In this document: piece by piece, positions 38,133 through 50,052 of the stretch
How the letters are laid out: the number at the start of each line of letters is the position of its first letter
Numbering within the stretch: position 1 is the stretch's first letter
Assembly (NCBI RefSeq): GCF_905475345.1
Contig: NC_066599.1
Span: 610,001 to 674,000 of the forward strand
Direction: 5' to 3'
DNA from: Vespula vulgaris
Lineage: Eukaryota; Arthropoda; Insecta; Hymenoptera; Vespidae
Length of the DNA: 64,000 nucleotides
Made by a program: the position numbers and the translations under genes
The notes under the pieces: generated by a model
What the model was told of the DNA's origin: nothing
Database searches by the model: none
What the model saw: the letters and a program-made list of their open reading frames with translations, nothing else

Positions 38133-39514
38133 ATGTTCAACAGACCTCAGAGTGCAACTACGAGGCAGGAGACTGAAATGATCAATAAGGCCCAGAGGGC
38201 CATACATACAACCACGGATTCTATCGAGAAGTTACGTTTGCTCTGCCTAACTAGAGGTGCCAATGGCATTCTCGGCCTTGGCAGGTAAGTTACATTTAAT
38301 AACTTTTGAATTTTTTTCTTTTTAATTATATCATTAATGGAAGAAATAAACTGCGGATGATAACAAAAGTGTCACTTAAAATAATTGATAAATGTATTTT
38401 TATTTATAACCGACAACGAGGAAGAATAAAAATGTGGAAACGCATGAGATTTCCTAATAAGTATCTCCGATGACTAAACGGTGTTTTTTCTGTTATTTTT
38501 TTGCCTTCTTCTTTGCTTTTTTTTTTTGCACAAATCGAAATGATTCATCCGTCGTTGTTCTACGATCTCGAGGCTCGTTATTATAAGGATACTCTTTCCT
38601 TAATGTAGTATCTATAATAATATTGAAGATTTTATTTCATCCAAGCTTTTATTGCTAAGACGACTAGAAGCGTTTATCTAATATTTCTAGGAGTGCTTAT
38701 CACTGTAAAATGTGTAACATAAATATTCGTATAACGCTTTTGTATCGAATCATCAACTGATCCGTAATAGAAACTTCTAGTTATCGCGATAAAAAAAAAG
38801 AGAAACGAAACAAAACAAAATTAATGTACAATGTTCTTTCCATCTTCAGAATATTCCGTCGTATGGACGACGACGGTAATAAGCAATTAAACTTGGAAGA
38901 ATTCACGAAAGGTTTGAAAGAAAGTGGTTTGGATATATCAGACGATGAAATAAATGAGATATTTCAAAAATTCGATACCGACGGAAATGGAAATCTCAGC
39001 GTCGATGAGTTTATCGTCGCGGTAAGAGTAAGTATACTTTTGAATATTAAACAAACTGAACATATTAATCGCCGAATCAATTTTATATAAATCCATTATT
39101 TTCGTAGCCTACCATGTCTTCAAGTCGCAAAAAAGTTGTAGAACAGGCATTTCAAAAATTGGATAAAACCGGTGACGGTGAAATAACGATTGACGATTTA
39201 AAAGGAGTATACAATGTGAAATGTCATCCACGTTATATAAGTGGCGAGGAGAGCGAGGAAAGTATTTTGAATAAATTTCTTGGAAATTTAGAACAAAACG
39301 CAACGAGAGATGGAGTAGTAAGTTCTTCGTATAAGTAATTACAATATCCGTGCCTCTTTCGCTTAATTAATTAGTTAATTAATTGATTAATTAATTTCTT
39401 TTTAATCCACAGGTCACTGCTGAAGAGTTTATGAATTACTATAGCGGAATAAGTGCCAGTATCGATCACGATGCGTATTTCGATTTAATGATGCGCAATG
39501 CTTACAAACTTTAA
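38133..39514 (+). CDS. CAPSL: Calcyphosin-like EF-hand protein
   Basis: Four coding exons: 38133-38284, 38850-39027, 39108-39317, 39413-39514 (213 codons plus stop; vertebrate CAPSL is about 210). It is a cytosolic calcium-binding protein of the calcyphosin family, associated with ciliated cells in vertebrates. EF-hand 1 loop is residues 57-68 (DDDGNKQLNLEE), EF-hand 2 is 93-104 (DTDGNGNLSVDE) and EF-hand 3 is 129-140 (DKTGDGEITIDD). A degenerate fourth follows at RDGVVTAEEF. Family signatures include KLRLLCLTRG, RPTMS, EEFMNYYSGISASID and the C-terminal MMRNAYKL. The ATG at 38133 is two bases past a splice acceptor and gives the family-length N-terminus. An upstream in-frame ATG at 38061 would need the intron sequence to be exonic. 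Confidence 0.95.
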
Positions 39515-40083
39515 AAAATTAACTTCATTTTATTAATAATAAAGTAAAGCACATCACCTGCGAGCTTCTGTTCAAATAGTCTTATTTTAAAAGACGATAC
39601 AAATCTTAGAATGAAATCGCACAGGGATTGATCGAACAGTGTTATTGCAATTTTTATAGAAATTATCAATCATTGGTGTTATATACAAACGAAGCTATAA
39701 TTATATAACGTGGTAGATGATGATACATCTATATTAATGTACATTTAGATGTACATACGTATATAATTTTAATGTATATACATAATTTCGATACATCGAA
39801 GTCCTCTACGTTGTCCTATCTCAATGTTTGACAAAGTTGGTTGCAGGGACCAATCTAATTATATATGTGTGCATTGATATCAAATCCTAACACTCATATT
39901 TCAGCTTTAAAAGGTAGTCCTTCTTTTCTTCCTCTTTATTTTTGTTTTTTATTTATGCGAATAAATATTAATTAAATGATATTATGTGTATTTATGAGCA
40001 AATAAAGTAAATATTGTAATAGCGATGTAAACAGATATGATTATTTAAAAAAAAATTAAAAAAGAATAAAAAAAAAAAGAAAT
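39515..40083. other. 3' flank of CAPSL
   Basis: AT-rich with no gene. AATAAA at 39538-39543, 24 bases after the stop, is the likely CAPSL polyadenylation signal. Confidence 0.6.
39538..39543 (+). terminator. Polyadenylation signal of CAPSL
   Basis: Canonical AATAAA directly downstream of the CAPSL stop. Confidence 0.6.
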
Positions 40084-40154
40084 TGCATCGGCCGGGAATC
40101 GAACCCGGGCCGCCCGCGTGGCAGGCGAGCATTCTACCACTGAACCACCGATGC
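40084..40154 (-). tRNA. tRNA-Gly (anticodon GCC)
   Basis: 71 bases. The acceptor stem GCATCGG/CCGATGC is perfect, with discriminator A. The D-arm is GGTTCAGTGGTAGAA, the anticodon loop carries TGCCACG, and the T-arm has GGTTCGATTCC as B box. A T-rich Pol III terminator follows on the minus strand (A run at 40068-40078 on the plus strand). It looks fully functional. Confidence 0.97.
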
Positions 40155-40406
40155 TCGAAGGATGCTGTTTGTTTTAAGTATACTGTAATAAAATGTTGAC
40201 CTATATTTACCAAAATTTTTATATATCTAGAAAATATAAAGTATTCTGATTTAACCATTTTGCTATAATTAAACAACTGTACAACGTCTGTGTATTTACT
40301 GCTGTTGGAATTTTATAAACTTTCATTGCATTGATATTAATATTATTGCTGTAATAATCATTTGCAAAAATAAGAAAAAAAATAAAAAAGAGAATAAAAA
40401 ACTTCT

Positions 40407-40478
40407 CTCCCAGGCGGGGAATCGAACCCCGGTCTCCCGCGTGACAGGCGGGGATACTGGCCACTGTACTACCTAGGA
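40407..40478 (-). tRNA. tRNA-Asp (anticodon GTC), diverged acceptor stem
   Basis: 72 bases. The anticodon arm CCCGCC-TGTCACG-CGGG, variable loop and T-arm (GGGGTTCGATTCCCC) are those of tRNA-Asp. The acceptor stem TCCTAGG/CCTGGGA differs from the usual Asp stem (TCCTCGN) but pairs at all seven positions, with a T-G wobble at 4-69. The D-arm reads GTAC-AGTGGCCA-GTAT. A run of six T follows on the minus strand as a Pol III terminator (40396-40401). It lies about 250 bases from tRNA-Gly in the same orientation. Confidence 0.88.
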
Positions 40479-41408
40479 TTTTTCTGTCTAGCGCCAAATT
40501 TATAAAGTATTTATACGTCAGTTATACTAATTATATTTTAATATGAAATTTTTATTCATTAATATATAATATATACTCCAACAATATATCATAATTAATT
40601 TCACGTTATCAACAAACGATCCACCATTTGTAGTCATAATAAAAGTATCGTGTCACATTTTTAAAAATAATAAATATAAAAAATGCGAACTCGTGTAAAA
40701 AATGCAAGATTACTTTTATATCATAGATAAATACCAAAGAAAAGTATAAAAATCAATGACAAGAAAGCAAACGAATCAAGAATAAGAAAAATAGCTAGAA
40801 AGAGGGGCTGAGTTGTAAGAGTAGGAGAAAAGAGAGAGAGTGAGAGAGGGAGAGAGAGAGAGAAAGAAAGAGAAAGAGAAATAGACATAGTTGAGAACTT
40901 ATATAAACTATCCGCTAAGCTATTCCATTTCATTGTTGAGATAAAGCAGTAACTGTGACAGTTTGAATTTTGGCGGCATTTCTGTTCTTGATTGTCTGTC
41001 TTTTTCTTTTCTCCCCTCCTTGCCTTTCACAGCATTATACCTTCCACGGTAATCTCCATCTTTCTCTTCATTTCTCTCACACAAACCAACTACGTGCGTG
41101 GACACATACCCCCGCACTCTACTCTCATTTTATTCTGCTTTGTCTGTTTCTTCATTTATAGTCGAACCTTGATGACCTTCTTGTACGTACGTGTCGCGTC
41201 TTTCTTCGTTTCTCTTTCATCGGCCGTGGTTCAATCACGGCCGTGACACAAGCGGCATATTTTCTATAGTAAGAAAAAAGACTTCGGTCTCTACTCGATC
41301 AAATAAAAAAAGAAACAAGAATAATAGCGTACTCATTTCTCGTACAGTGCATACTAAGCGTCAGCACAGTGAAGTGTTCTCTATCTTTATTTCTATCTTT
41401 GTCTCTTT

Positions 41409-41420
41409 ATCTCTCTTTCC

Positions 41421-41453
<33 letters not shown>

Positions 41454-41461
41454 CCTCTCTC
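41409..41461. repeat. (CT)n microsatellite
   Basis: A CT array with a few C/T interruptions, about 190 bases upstream of the 27 kDa protein gene. Confidence 0.85.
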
Positions 41462-41583
41462 TGCTAAATCAAAAACAAAATATCAAGGTGCATAGGTGAA
41501 GGTTTCTTTTCAAGTTAAAAAAATCTTAACCATAATTCGTTCTATATGAACTGTCCTTAAGTTCCTCAAATAATAAGCTTCCA

Positions 41584-41591
41584 TATAAATA
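41584..41591 (+). promoter_or_regulatory. Candidate TATA box of the 27 kDa protein gene
   Basis: TATAAATA 65 bases upstream of the ATG would place transcription start near 41615 and give a short 5' UTR. This fits a strongly expressed tissue-specific secreted protein. Confidence 0.45.
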
Positions 41592-41648
41592 CGTGTACAT
41601 TTGTGAAGCCCTTATTACAAAAATTTTCTCGTTCTTTCGAAAGTGAAA

Positions 41649-44388
41649 ATGAAATATTCTACTGCCATTGCCGTTGTCTATCTATTCTTTGGTAAGTTGA
41701 AAAAGAAAAGAGATAAAAATTTCTTTTGACATGTATATTTTTTTGTTATAATTAAAATTCTTATCTTCTTCTCTACAACCATTTGAAATAGTATTTGTTG
41801 TATTTTATCGCGAAGAGTACTCTTCTAAAAAAAAAAGTTAAAATTAGATTTCAAAGTTTTTAGAGGTAATTTTCATTGGGAAAAAATAAAAAATATAATA
41901 TACGTGTTTGCTTTTTTATTCATTATCATTCATTTTATTTTAATAATTACTTAGATTCATTAAAATTGATTTTCTTTCATTTGCCAGTATTATTTTTTCT
42001 AAATATAAGTTACAATCATGGAAATTATATTGATTTGCGTAGTTACATAATCAGTGTTCGATTAGTTTTTTTTTTATTTTTACATTACGAATATCGATAA
42101 TGTTATATAGAGTTTGATCGAGTTAAGCAACTTCGTGTTGTTAACGTATGTTCAATTATTAAAAAGTTCGTTTATAAGATTAAAGAATCATTAAAAGTGT
42201 TACATCTTTTTGTTACATTCAAATCCAAGTTAATTCAATTATTGACCCAGTTTATATTGATATAGATTAGCCAAGCATCAGTAAATTTTTTTTACAGAAA
42301 ATTCAATTCCACTTTGTCATTCTTTGTCTAAGTCACAAAGAATATACAAAGCATACAAATCAACGTACTGATATATATTTTTTTTATTTTTTTCTTTTTC
42401 TTTTAAAAAGATTTATTGTTATGGTTTTTTTAATAAACATTAAATGTTACATAATAATTTTTATTTCCTGTTTTTGTCCTCTAACCTCGTGAAAAGTGAT
42501 TGCATTTTTCGGTACTTACGATAAACATTTGTTATAATTTTATTCGTGAGATTTCATAATTAAGTAAATAGGATTATTAAAAAAAAAAAAAAAACAAGTT
42601 TTTCGTATCATAATTAAACGATAAAAATGTTTCTTGTTTCCTGCTTGAAGAGATAAACACTCATCAGCAGCAATGATGAAAAACTCGGTTTCAAAGTCCG
42701 TAGATCACATTATATTATACCTCTGTTCCAATAATTATAATCTACGTCACGTAGATGCATGTATGTGTACATGCGCATTATAGTTATTATATATTTTGTT
42801 ATATATACTTTCTTGTATAATCTTACTATATTTCTTTTATAATCTAAACTATTATAAAGTCATTGTTATTAAAATTAATATTTTTATGTTGTAATAAGTA
42901 GGAAATAAGTTTGATATTCAATCCTCTTTATAATTATTAAAAAACAAAAACAAATCATGAGATAAAATACCACCATTTATTTTCAGATGAACAAATTAAA
43001 AAATGTGACTTGTAATATATAGAACTAACCTAACGATATTATAATTGTTTTTCTTTCTTTTTTTTTTTCTTTTTTATCATTGACACAATATAATTATGCT
43101 CGTATATGTAATGAGAATTTAAAAATAACAATACTTAAATCATACTCGGCAAAATATATTCGATAAATAATAGGTTTTATTTGGACAAGAAAAAGAGCAA
43201 GAATATTTTTATCAGCGATTAAATAATTTGTTATCATCATGTAATAAAAGTTTCTAAATGTTAAAAAAAATTATAAGTATCTTGTAATATAGAAAAATTA
43301 TTTATTTTAGGTTTTCTTGGATATGGCAATACACAGGAAAATTTACCATCTGTCGATGATGTACTTCAGAAAGCATCTGACGTCATAAATATCCCTGAAA
43401 TCAGTAATTTAAATACTTCGGCATTGCCAAGCATCCAAGAAGCTACAAATCTTTTTGAGCAGAAATGTAGAAAGAATGGTGGACCAAATGCATTTCAGAA
43501 TGCTAAGCATGCCCAGACAGAAATGGAAAAGTGCCTTAAATCACTTATCAACATGACCGAGTTAAATGCAGAAATGGAAAGTGCCAAACCTAAAGGCGAA
43601 TTAGATGAAGTTTTCAAGAAGTATTGCCGTAGGAGTCCTATTCTTAAAACTTGTGTAAACAACTTTACAACTGCCATTGAACCCTGTCTTGAACAGAAAG
43701 AGCGTGAAAATAAAAGAATTGTTCTAAATATCACAGAATCTCTCCTTAACTTTATTTGTTATAAGGAAGGAGATAGAATCGCTCGTATGTATTTTTTTAT
43801 GTGCATAAGATTGTTTAAAATAAATATATATATATATAATTTCAATTAATATTTTTTATTTTCTTTTTAAGTCTTCATAGCAGCAGGAGGACCAGACTGT
43901 TTCCAATCCAAGCAACAAGAAATTCAAGACTGTGTCAATACTACATTTGGTAGTTATATCCCTACAGCTGATCCTACTACTGGTGCAATGCCTACACTTG
44001 AAAGTTTGCCATCTTTAATATTTGATGATAAAGAATGCACGTAAGTTCATATGTGTATTATATTTATTTTACATTTAATATAACAAACATATTACTCTTA
44101 ATACTCTTATAATATTTTTCTATAATTATCAGGGATATGAATAATCTACAACATTGTATCGTTAGAGAATTGGAAAAATGTTCAGACCCAACACCTGGAA
44201 ATATAATGGAATCTATATTTAGATTCATCAAAAAGGTAACACCTTGTGAAACATTATTAGTCAATATTCGAAGTGCTGCTGTTACTGGAATACAAGAACA
44301 AAGTTCTTCTGCAATTACGACACCTATTCCAACAATGATTGCTGTTTCTTTTTTATTACAACTTATGCATCGTATAGTTTTCACATAG
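41649..44388 (+). CDS. Secreted 27 kDa hemolymph glycoprotein-type protein (DUF1397)
   Basis: Four coding exons: 41649-41691, 43311-43784, 43872-44040, 44133-44388 (313 codons plus stop). The first exon encodes most of a signal peptide (MKYSTAIAVVYLFFGF). The mature part has twelve cysteines, an even number consistent with disulfides. It has several N-glycosylation sequons (NTS, NMT, NFT, NIT, NTT). The pattern (EQKCRKNGG, MEKCLKSL, KKYCRRSPILKTCVNNF, GGPDCFQ, QDCVN) resembles insect 27 kDa hemolymph glycoproteins of unknown biochemical function. The C-terminus has a Ser/Thr stretch followed by a hydrophobic segment (MIAVSFLLQL), which could be a GPI-anchor signal or a membrane anchor. Intron 1 is long (about 1.6 kb) and otherwise featureless. 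AATAAA lies only 7 bases past the stop. Confidence 0.85.
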
Positions 44389-44395
44389 CAAATTA

Positions 44396-44401
44396 AATAA
44401 A
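44396..44401 (+). terminator. Candidate polyadenylation signal of the 27 kDa protein gene
   Basis: AATAAA 7 bases after the stop codon. Its closeness implies a very short 3' UTR if it is used. Confidence 0.45.
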
Positions 44402-45939
44402 ACCTATATTGATGTGAAATCTTGTCAGTCAGAACGATATTGAACTATGTGATTTTTTATTGTATAAATACTATATAAAATTATATAAAAGTAATCATAT
44501 AATATAAAATATATATAATTAATCTTTCGACGAAAATCATTATTTGTATTTCTCCTTTGTATTAATTAAAAGTAGATAGATAAGATAAGTTTATCTTGAG
44601 TACCTAAATTATTTTATAACAACGAAATTGCCTAATTTTTGTAAGAAAAAGTTATTGTACAAAACTCATATAAGTATCAGTAAAACTTAATGATGATTAT
44701 TTTTTTATAAATGATGAGATGTATAAACAGCGTTTGTACATTATATATTTGTGTTTTTATTATATATATAAAATAAATTATTTAGATAACATTTTTATTT
44801 TCCTATTTGCATTTACTTATTTATCAAAATACTATTTATGAATATAATGTAATAATTCTACGATAATTAATTATGTTTTGTAATTATAACAATAATTTAC
44901 TTAGCATGTTACACTTAGTATAAATTATACCTTGATAAATTTAATCTATAAGCAGATAAATGTACACATACAAATGCACCTGAATTCTTTAAGAAGTATA
45001 AAGTATAATTGAAGTGCTTGATTTCAGAAAAGAGATATTTATATTGAAGTCATTTGACTACTGTACAATAAAACACGATTATTGCAATAAATATTATTTC
45101 ATAAATTATTTGATCTTTTGACTATATTTTTATGACATTATATTATTAGTAGAAACGATCCTTAAGCAATTATGATTAATAATTTAATATATCACTCACC
45201 AGAAAATAATATATATTCTTGAAATATCTGCATGCAAATATTGTGTGAAATTTGTAACGTTAATTATTAAATTAAAATATTAACCTTATTAACATGGAAT
45301 AACTTATATTTATATAAAATACTTGTTATTACCAGACAGTCACATGTGTTAATATACATATAAATGTGTGTGTATGTGTATCTATATATTCTCGGTTTAG
45401 TGTCAAGGTTAATCCAAATGAAATGTCACGGAATAATGATGTAATATAAATAAAATAAAATTTTATATATTTATTTGAAAAAATATCTTGCGCATTATTT
45501 TTCTTATTAATAGAAGCATTTTTTAAACATACTTCAATATAAAAAATAAGTAATAAATTACAACTATGTCGCGATTCTGCGCTGTTGTTTCTATTGTGAT
45601 AAAAATATTCGAAATTTGATTCGTTATTCTTGACGTTTAACTATGACGTCAGATGAAAATCCGGCGCATGCGCATACCCGTTTTCGGAAGCTTTCGATAA
45701 GTTTCGGGTACGTTCGTTTGTTCGCAAAGGCAGTGCACTTGAGAAGGCCCGTCGAAGGCTGTTCTCGACGTGTATGTTTTAAACAGTCCGCAACATGTTA
45801 ATGAGTTTTTGTCAAATTCTTATTAAAAATTCATACAGTGGATTCAGTATACGAAAGAAAATTACTAGTGCTAGACATTTACCCTCTTGATCAAGTATAT
45901 TTTTTAGTATAAATTGTGCAGGAAAAAAAGTGAAGAACG
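44402..45939. other. Intergenic DNA and IFRD1 promoter
   Basis: AT-rich and gene-free up to about 45640. A CpG-containing patch at about 45640-45790 is the probable IFRD1 promoter and 5' UTR. Confidence 0.6.
45664..45673. promoter_or_regulatory. NRF1-type palindrome in the IFRD1 promoter
   Basis: GCGCATGCGC, the core of the NRF1/Ewg consensus, about 270 bases upstream of the IFRD1 ATG in a GC-richer patch. Confidence 0.5.
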
Positions 45940-48880
45940 ATGCCAGGCAAAGGAGGGAGAAGAGGAAAATCCGGTAAGAATACCTTAATAATACCTTTTA
46001 TTGCTTCCTGTACATGTAACTTAGCTAAAGGGATTTTAATTAATCTTCTTTACCTTTGTTATAAAGTATTAATATATAATAAGATTTAAAAGGGTAATGC
46101 GAACACGTGATTCCTAACCATCCTACGATTATCGATTCATCGTTTCTCTTTCGGATGATTCATCCTTGGTAAAGAACTTATTTACTTCGTCTTACGTCAC
46201 GATACACACATACGGTCGATTAGAATTTTTTTCCTACCTCACATACATACGAAAGGACATGTTGTCTTTCGAAGATGATAATATTTGTCTACTTATGAAG
46301 CATTCACATCGATAATCATACGATAAGATTCCTTCCGCAATCCCCATGTGACTTTCATGCTTTTCGCACATGGTTTTAGGATGCAACGAATCTCTTATGT
46401 TCTTCGTCGATCCTTTATAATTTTATAAAGATTATTCCTTTATTTTTCTTAATTATTTTAATACTATAATAATATAGTAATATTTTTTGTTTTTTTTTTT
46501 AATTTTTTAAAAATTCTTTTTTTATTTTTTTTTTATTTTTTTCATTTTTTGTATTTATATATTATAGCATTAATTGATTGATTGATACATAAGGGTTAGG
46601 TAAATATGTTGCATTTTACGCAACATACGATCATGTTCTAATCGTATAGTTTTTGTTTCTTTTTTTTTCTAACTAATCGGAAATGTAACATTATTAAATA
46701 TTGTATCTTCATTATCTTTGTTTATATTTTCTTATCGATTTTAATAATTAGGATATTTTTATTATAATTTTAAATTTCACAAATTTGTGCAACTCAAAGG
46801 GGAAGAAAAATTTTTTTCTTCTGCACATGATTATTTTTATTTTGTTTTATTACTATTTCCGTTTGACTTTTATTTTATAGTACTCTTATTGTTTGCACTG
46901 CATGTAAAATATTGAACTTTAGAAAATATATGATTTACATAAAATATTATAAATATTAAATAATCTTTGATGTGAAGCATTTGGTGTGTTACCATGTGTG
47001 ATAATTGTAACAGCTGTTCTGATTTCACACATTGCACAATATGCCATTCACTTTCACATATTAGATATAGATGATATAATGATTATAATCTGTTAATCTG
47101 TTAATGCATTTGGAAATTTATTTGTAATAAATATTTTTCATTATCATTGTTAGTTTTTATAATATATTTGTTTCTTTTTTTATTTTTCTGTAATTTTTAA
47201 ATATTTTCATTTCAGTTTTAAATTATAGAATTTAATTTTAATGAATTTATTTAGGGCACGGTGGAAAAAAGGTTGAAATAACATCTGATGAAGATTCGAT
47301 CAACAATGATGCGTGCAGTGTCTCTAGTGGTCAGTCAGATAATCGCAGCATGCCTGATGACGTAAATGATAATGAAGTTGATGAAATTGCACAACAAGAG
47401 GCATTTGAGGAAAAATTGAAGGAAGCTATCGATGGTCTAACACAAAGAAGTGCAAAGGGCAGAATAATCTGCTTTAATGGAATTGAAAAGATCTTTGCTA
47501 TTAAGTACGTTCCAGACTTCGTAGAGGATAGAAAGATTACTATTTCGGATTCTATAGAACGAAGTTTGAAGAAGGGAAGATCTGAAGAACAGTTGACAGC
47601 AGCTAGATTGAGTACTTTACTTTGCGTTCAACTTGGAATTTTTGAAAGTGCAGAGGCAATTTGTAGAGATCTGAAATCTACCTTAACTTTTGTTGCTAAT
47701 GATACTGCAGCATCTACAAGTGCACGTTCTGAGGTAAAATAATATTTTTTATATACAATTTTAATTGTTCATATATAAGATTTATTAATTACTTATGTTT
47801 ATTTTATTACTATATCAAGCAATATTACTTTTTTAGTGTTGTTGGGCATTAAGTATGAATCAGTTTTTTTCTGGTAATGATGCAGCTGATACACTTGAAA
47901 TTGTTCAATTATTATCCAACATTTTTTCTGGCTCATATTTAAAAGGAAATGGTACAATAGCGGCAGTTTCTGCAGATGTAGCAGCGCTTCATGCAGCAGC
48001 AATTTCATCGTGGACTCTCCTCTTAACTGTCATGACTCCAGCAGAGATATATAATCTGCTTGCCAGTGATAGAAGCAATAATTACATGCCGTTAGTATGA
48101 AATAAATAATTATATATATATATATATCTTCAGTTATATTTGTTAATAACTAATTTATTAAATTATAGCTCTCTCAATAGACTACGTGAATTATTAGAAT
48201 CGCCACATCTCGATGTGAGGTTATCTGCAGGTGAAGCTCTTGCTGTGATATTTGAACTTGGTCGTGATTTCTCCTATGATTACGAGCAAGAATGGGCAGT
48301 TGGTCTTATTGATGTGCTTAAGGAATTAGCTACAGACTCTAATAAATACAGAGCAAAGAAAGATCGTAAACAACAGAGGGCTAATTTCAGAGATATATTA
48401 CGATATGTGGAGGTAAATATTTTATGAACATTTTCTATGGAATCTTACTGATAATAAATTTAAAAACAATAAAATTCATTTAAATGACTTTCACTTTTCA
48501 GGAAGATATTGTTCCAGAAATGCACGTTAGATTTGGACAAGAAACGTTATATTTAGAAGGCTGGTGTGCTCGTACTCAATACAATGCTTGCTGTCGATTA
48601 CTTGGTCCTGGCATAAATATCCATCTAGCAGAAAATCAATTATTGCGTGAAATTTTCCATCTAGGTAATAAAGTGTTGCCTATAACGTCTCAAAAAACGA
48701 CTAAATTAGAGAGAGTAAGTATACTTTTAAAGGAGAATATTATTGTGATTATAATATATTAGAAAATTTATAAAAATATATTATTTTTTTCAGACTTTAA
48801 TGAATGCAGCTGCTTTCAAAGCGCGCACTATTTTACGCAATAAAACTAGGGATAAACGATTTGCAGCCATGGCACCGTAA
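45940..48880 (+). CDS. IFRD1: Interferon-related developmental regulator 1 (IFRD1/TIS7)
   Basis: Six coding exons: 45940-45973, 47255-47733, 47837-48090, 48169-48412, 48502-48714, 48794-48880 (436 codons plus stop; relatives are about 450). The protein has the basic Gly-rich N-terminus MPGKGGRRGKSGHGGKK, then the armadillo-like IFRD domain (about residues 50-320). Recognisable segments include GRIICFNGIEKIF, SDSIERSLKKG, WTLLLTVM, RLSAGEALAVIFELGRD and DSNKYRAKKDRKQQRANFRD. The C-terminal IFRD domain follows (RFGQETLYLEGWC, FKARTILRNKTRDKR). The family comprises transcriptional co-regulators that bind histone deacetylase complexes, and its human members have also been found on hibernating ribosomes. 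The first intron is long (about 1.3 kb), with no recognisable gene. AATAAA at 49021 is a plausible polyadenylation signal. Confidence 0.95.
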
Positions 48881-50052
48881 CTTCCATATATTTAATTTTT
48901 CTATATAAAAAATTTGTTTAATTTAATCAAATATGATCTTTTATTTATTGTATCTACTCAACAGTATAGATTATTATGAAACGTTTCATTTCTTTCATGA
49001 TATAGATTCATATGAAGTTAAATAAATCGTTGAATTTTAAACTATTCACAAAAAATTATGCGAAGTATAAATACGTTTCATAACAAAAAATTAGAAATGT
49101 GATTATTTTGTACAATTAATATTCTGTATATACAATAACAGATCTATATTTATAAAATTTCGGGTATATTAATAATGACCGCAAGTTTTACTGTTTCAAA
49201 AGTTGAAAAATCATAATTTGATTAATTTGTTGGTTGAACTTTAAAGGCATTATGCTGATATTCGTAAAAATTTATAGCATATTTTATATTGTTTAATATG
49301 ATGTGTTTTAACTTTATAGTCAAGTTAAAATATTTTAATCAAAAAACTGAGGGGTAGAATTAAATATTTACATAATTGTTAATTTAATAGTTACGATTCA
49401 ATTTGACTAAATAATCGTGTATAATTATAATGTCGTACGAAGTATTTATATTCATTGTACATAGTGACGTATATTATAACGATGATCGTCAAAACAGAAA
49501 ATGAAGGATATAAATAAAAGTAGTACCTCAGATTGCATGAAATTGTTATTACACATTATTTCATATTTCTTTTTTGTTTACAACAATCCTTTCTTTATAT
49601 CATACGATACATTGTTCTTTCATGAATCGAGTTTCTAATTACAGTCAATTTATTAATCTCAATAGTATTGCAACTTATAAAATCATATTAAATCTAATTT
49701 ATGGTAATAATAAAATCAATAAGATATATTACCCAAATATAGTATTGTAACCAAAATATTATCGCATAGAAGGATCAGTATACATTTATATTGCTGAAAA
49801 CTAAGTCATAAAATGCTATGTTGCAATCGTGTCATTATTTTTTTATCATATATTATTATGATTTTATTAAATAGTTAGAAAAAGATTATACTGATATAAA
49901 TAGTTTCTAAATAGATTTCAGATTGTAAGAAAAATTATGTTTTGGTATTATAGATAGAATAATATTAATACTTGTACTTTCTCACTTTGACCCTACATAT
50001 TTGTCAGGCACATAATACACGAGTATAAATAATCTTATATTCTAGATATTAA
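48881..50052. other. AT-rich interval between convergent IFRD1 and F-box genes
   Basis: No coding sequence seen. It holds the 3' UTRs of both genes. AATAAA at 49021-49026 serves the plus-strand gene. I could not fix a clear signal for the minus-strand gene. Confidence 0.55.

Larger units (their letters stand above)
40479..41648. other. Gene-free interval before the 27 kDa protein gene
   Basis: Non-coding: GA-rich then CT-rich low-complexity DNA, with a (CT)n array at 41409-41461. Open frames here are Ser/Leu/Phe-rich shadows of the pyrimidine runs. The last 70 bases hold a TATA box and the 5' UTR of the next gene. Confidence 0.55.
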
